From Actinomycetota bacterium (GTDB taxonomy: Bacteria > Actinomycetota > Acidimicrobiia > Acidimicrobiales > CADCTF01), in assembly GCA_019348305.1 (NCBI GenBank), contig JAHWJQ010000086.1, positions 1 to 8,450 on the forward strand: a DNA stretch of 8,450 bases, in the 5' to 3' direction. The notes below the pieces were generated by a model that worked only from the letters and a program-made list of their open reading frames with translations, did no database searches and had not been told where the DNA came from. A program made the translations under genes and the position numbers. Positions 5,855-8,450 of the stretch are shown piece after piece; position 1 is the first letter of the stretch; each line of letters begins with the position of its first letter.

Positions 5855-7647
5855 AGCGGCGACTGCTGGTGGCGTTGACGGTGACCGCGCTGGCGGCCGG
5901 CGGGTGCAACGTCGATGTCGACTCCGACGGCGCCGCCGGCGGCGACCTCCCGTCGGGCTGCGCCGCGGTCGACATGGCGGTGTCGCCGGAGAAGTTCGAT
6001 CTGTTGACCGAACTGGCCGAGCGGTTCAACGGCAGCGACGCGGCCAAGGACGCCGAACCGTGTGCGTTCGTGCGGGTGAACAAGACGTCGTCCGGGACCG
6101 GCGCCACCTTGCTGGCCGAAGGCTGGCCGAACCCCGACATCGACGGGCCGCGGCCGGTGATCTGGTCACCGTCGGCCAGTTCCTGGGGGGCCATCCTCAA
6201 CCAGCGGCTGCAGGCCAAGGGGGCCAAGCCGATGGCACCGGCCGATGCCAAGCCGTTCATGGTCACGCCCCTCGTGATCGCCATGCCCAAGCCCATGGCC
6301 GACGCTCTCGGCTATCCGGAGACGCCCGTCGGCTTCGCCGACCTGTTGGCCCTGGCCCGGAACCCAGAGGGCTGGGCCAGCAAGGGGCACCCCGAGTGGG
6401 GCGCGTTCAAGCTGGGCAAGACCAACCCCAACTTCTCGACCAGCGGCCTCTCCGCCACCATCGCCCAGTACTACGCGGCCACCGGGAAACAGAGCGACCT
6501 CACCCTCGAAGACCTGGGCCGTCCCGAGGTGGACGCGTTCATGCGGGGCGTCGAGTCCTCGGTGGTGCACTACGGCGACATCACGCCCACCTTCCTCAAC
6601 GGCCTCTACCGCAACGACCGCGCCGGCGCGGGGCTCACCTACATCTCCGCCGTCGCCGTCGAGGAGAAGTCCATTCTCGACTACAACGCCGGCAACCCCG
6701 ACGGCATCCTCGACCCCGGGGAGCAGCCCCGCAAACCCCGAGTGCCACTCGTCGCCGTGTACCCGAAGGACGGCACCCTCTTCAGCGACAACCCCTTCTT
6801 CGTGCTCGACGCCAACTGGGTGAGGCCCGAGCAGAAGAGCGGCGCTCGAGCCTTCGAGGCCTTCGTCCAGCAGCCGGCGAACCAGCGCAAGGTGCTGGAG
6901 TTCGGCTTCCGCCCCGGCAATCCCTCGGTGGCGGTAGCCGAGCCCATCGTCCGGGCCAACGGGGTGGACCCGGCCCAGCCGCAGACGACCCTCGGTGTCC
7001 CCGCTCCCGAGGTCCTCAGCCGGCTGCTCGACAAGTGGGGCGAGCAGCGCAAGGCGGCCAGGGTGCTGCTGGTCATCGACGTGTCGGGGTCGATGGGCGA
7101 GGAGGTCGAGGGCGGCGAGACCAAGCTCGACCTGGCCAAGAGGGCCTCGGTCGACGCACTGTCCCAGTTCAAGCCCGAGGACCAGGTGGGCCTGCGGATC
7201 TTCTCCACGAACATCTCGCCCAAGGAGCCGCGGGACTTCCTCGACCTGGTCCCCATCGGCGAGATCTCCCAGAACCGCGAGACCATCGCCAGCCGGATCA
7301 ACAGCCTCGTCCCCACCGAGGGAACCCCGCTCTACACCACCTCGACCGCCTCGTTGGAGTTCATGAAGGCCCAGTACGACCCCCAGCGGATCAACGCCGT
7401 GGTGCTGCTCACCGACGGGCGCAACGAGGACGACTTCAACGACCTGAACGCCACCATCGCCAAGCTCCGGGCCGGGTCCGAGGGCCAGGCCAGCCAGCCG
7501 GTCCGGTTGTTCACCATCGCCTACGGCGCCGACGCCGACAAGAACGTGCTGAAGCGCCTGGCCGAGGCGACCAACGCCGCCAGCTACGACGCCAGCGACC
7601 CCGAGAGCATCAACAAGGTCTTCACCGCCGTCATCTCCAACTTCTAG
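5851..7647 (+). CDS. Lipoprotein with solute-binding-like domain fused to a VWA domain
   Basis: This 598-aa protein starts MKRRLLVALT and reaches AAGGC with a likely lipidated Cys19; alanine at -3 makes the lipobox less than ideal. Residues about 35-370 form a bacterial extracellular solute-binding (type 2 periplasmic binding) domain: DMAVSPEKFDLLTELAERFN (41-60), RPVIWSPSASSWG (101-113), FMVTPLVIAMPKPMADALGY (136-155), and late in the domain FFVLDANWVRPE (316-327). A short linker, LGVPAPEVLSRLLDKWGEQR (381-400), leads to a VWA domain from about 403 to the end with strand ARVLLVID and an intact MIDAS: DVSGS (410-414), Thr492 in EGTPLY, and Asp522 in LTDGRNEDD. VWA domains bind a divalent metal there and mediate protein contacts. 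The protein should sit outside the membrane. Its start overlaps the previous stop (ATGA), and the next gene begins 2 bases after its stop. SBP-VWA fusions of this kind occur in actinobacteria; their ligand and role are not established to my knowledge. Confidence 0.92.
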   Translation: MKRRLLVALTVTALAAGGCNVDVDSDGAAGGDLPSGCAAVDMAVSPEKFDLLTELAERFNGSDAAKDAEPCAFVRVNKTSSGTGATLLAEGWPNPDIDGPRPVIWSPSASSWGAILNQRLQAKGAKPMAPADAKPFMVTPLVIAMPKPMADALGYPETPVGFADLLALARNPEGWASKGHPEWGAFKLGKTNPNFSTSGLSATIAQYYAATGKQSDLTLEDLGRPEVDAFMRGVESSVVHYGDITPTFLNGLYRNDRAGAGLTYISAVAVEEKSILDYNAGNPDGILDPGEQPRKPRVPLVAVYPKDGTLFSDNPFFVLDANWVRPEQKSGARAFEAFVQQPANQRKVLEFGFRPGNPSVAVAEPIVRANGVDPAQPQTTLGVPAPEVLSRLLDKWGEQRKAARVLLVIDVSGSMGEEVEGGETKLDLAKRASVDALSQFKPEDQVGLRIFSTNISPKEPRDFLDLVPIGEISQNRETIASRINSLVPTEGTPLYTTSTASLEFMKAQYDPQRINAVVLLTDGRNEDDFNDLNATIAKLRAGSEGQASQPVRLFTIAYGADADKNVLKRLAEATNAASYDASDPESINKVFTAVISNF

Positions 7648-7649
7648 CC

Positions 7650-8420
7650 ATGATCGGCCGTCTGCCGGAGCGGGTGAGGACCCGGGCGGTGGCCGAGGCG
7701 GTGGTGTCGCCCTCGGCCATCCTCCTGGCCGGCGCCGGCACCGCGGCGGGCATCCTCGGTGGCCTCGGGCCCCTGGCGGTGCTGGCCGGGGCGGCTGCAT
7801 GGGCCACCCGCGTGGCCCTGGCCGTGCCTCGCCGCCGGCGCGGTGAGCGCATCGACCCCATGGCGGTGCAGGAGCCTTGGCGGCGGTTCGTGGCCGACGC
7901 CCTGGAGGCCCAGCGGCGGTTCGACGACGTGGTCAGGCGGTCGCGGCCTGGCCCGGTCCAGGAACGGCTGCAGGCCATCGGCCGGCGCATCGGCGACGGC
8001 GTCGCCGAGTGCTGGCGCATCGCCTGTCAGGGCGACTCCCTCGTGGGCGCGCTGCGCTCCCTCGACGAACCGGGCATCCGCCGGGAGCTCGCAGAAGTGC
8101 AGGACGAGCGCCGGCGTGCCCGCCGCAACGAGGCCGCCGCCGCGTCCTTGGCCCGTACCCAGGCGGCCATCGAAGCCCAGCTGGCTTCGGCCCAGCGGCT
8201 GCGACACGTGGCCGAGGACGCCGGCAACCGGCTCCGCCTCCTCAACGCCCAGCTGGACGAGGCGGTGGCGAGGTCGGTCGAGATCTCGCTCAAGGCCGGC
8301 GACGTCAGCCAGCTCGCACCGCTGACCGAAGACGTGGAGGGCGTGGTGGGCGAACTGGAGGCGCTCCGCCAGGCGCTGGAGGAGGCCGGGTCCGCGCCGG
8401 GGACGACGGCCAGCCGCTAG
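7650..8420 (+). CDS. Membrane protein with long coiled coil, function unknown
   Basis: This is a 256-aa protein of unrecognised family. Near the N-terminus (about residues 18-58) is a hydrophobic Ala/Gly/Leu-rich segment with a glycine kink (GILGGLGPL), long enough for two short membrane helices or a hairpin, followed by the basic stretch PRRRRGER (60-67), which by the positive-inside rule should be cytoplasmic. Residues about 140-245 are rich in Ala, Glu, Arg and Leu with no prolines until near 224, and look like a long cytosolic coiled coil. The sequence begins two bases after the stop of the SBP-VWA gene, so it belongs to the operon. One possible role is a membrane scaffold that joins the cytosolic AAA+ ATPase to the exported VWA protein; this is inference from topology and position alone. 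No Shine-Dalgarno sequence precedes the start. Confidence 0.8.
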   Translation: MIGRLPERVRTRAVAEAVVSPSAILLAGAGTAAGILGGLGPLAVLAGAAAWATRVALAVPRRRRGERIDPMAVQEPWRRFVADALEAQRRFDDVVRRSRPGPVQERLQAIGRRIGDGVAECWRIACQGDSLVGALRSLDEPGIRRELAEVQDERRRARRNEAAAASLARTQAAIEAQLASAQRLRHVAEDAGNRLRLLNAQLDEAVARSVEISLKAGDVSQLAPLTEDVEGVVGELEALRQALEEAGSAPGTTASR

Positions 8421-8425
8421 AGGCC

Positions 8426-8431
8426 TAACCT
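8426..8431 (+). promoter_or_regulatory. Putative -10 box (TAACCT) for the gene at the right edge
   Basis: TAACCT lies just after the coiled-coil gene's stop, with 8 bases between it and the ATG at 8440. This would allow a leaderless or near-leaderless transcript, so the gene at the edge may have its own promoter in addition to read-through from the operon. The spacing is 2 bases longer than at proA and the MoxR gene, and no -35 is evident. Confidence 0.35.
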
Positions 8432-8439
8432 GGCTCGGC

Positions 8440-8450
8440 ATGATCCGACT
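8440..8450 (+). CDS. Start of a further gene (only first codons in window)
   Basis: An ATG at 8440 opens Met-Ile-Arg before the sequence ends. It lies 19 bases after the coiled-coil gene's stop and just behind a TANNNT box, the pattern seen at other starts here. Three codons give no clue to the product. Position alone suggests the operon or its functional neighbourhood continues; TelA-type (toxic anion resistance) proteins are a plausible neighbour for such a gene set, but nothing in the window shows it. Confidence 0.35.

Noticed and set aside
5904..7649. Upstream extension of the coiled-coil gene's frame across the SBP-VWA gene
   Set aside because: The extension is Arg/Gly/Pro-rich low-complexity sequence overlapping a well-supported gene; the real gene starts at 7650, after the SBP-VWA stop.
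6166..7800. Long minus-strand open frame of 544 codons opposite the SBP-VWA gene
   Set aside because: Composition is the Gly/Val/Leu/His-rich type typical of an antisense shadow in GC-rich DNA, with no recognisable motif, while the opposite strand has clear lipoprotein, SBP and VWA features.

Overview
The window is high-GC bacterial chromosome, densely packed with genes and with weak or absent Shine-Dalgarno sequences. At least two starts have a TANNNT box exactly 6 nt before the ATG, which suggests leaderless transcripts. Codon use biased to G/C at third positions, the lipoprotein types and the gene families together suggest an actinobacterium, possibly of the Acidimicrobiia; this assignment is inferred from style, not from a marker gene. 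I saw no rRNA, tRNA, CRISPR array, insertion sequence or phage gene.

Left part, minus strand (1-2960). Reading leftward, the genes are proA (gamma-glutamyl phosphate reductase, full length, 417 aa), a MoxR/CoxD-type AAA+ ATPase, and the first 246 residues of a CoxE-like protein that runs off the left edge. MoxR plus CoxE-like VWA protein is a well-known chaperone pair. The MoxR gene appears to have its own leaderless promoter, so it need not depend on proA transcription.

Right part, plus strand (2968-8450). A tight run of genes diverges from proA: a DUF3558-like lipoprotein; a 473-aa AAA+ ATPase of the CbbX/SpoVK/EccA type with a TerB-like N-terminal domain; a membrane-anchored solute-binding-like protein; a lipoprotein that fuses a solute-binding-like domain to a VWA domain with an intact MIDAS; a membrane protein with a long coiled coil; and the first codons of one more gene at the right edge. 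Overlaps of 1 and 4 bases and gaps of 2 and 8 bases make this an operon with likely translational coupling.

Taken together, the plus-strand operon looks like an envelope-associated AAA+/VWA system: a cytosolic ring ATPase, an anchored coiled-coil protein and two exported related binding-protein domains, one of which ends just where the other continues into its VWA domain. The TerB-like domain and the gene set recall the tellurite-resistance-like (Ter) stress systems, but the ligand and job are unknown. This operon is the best candidate in the window for an under-described system. The window therefore holds two separate AAA+/VWA modules back to back, with proA between them.
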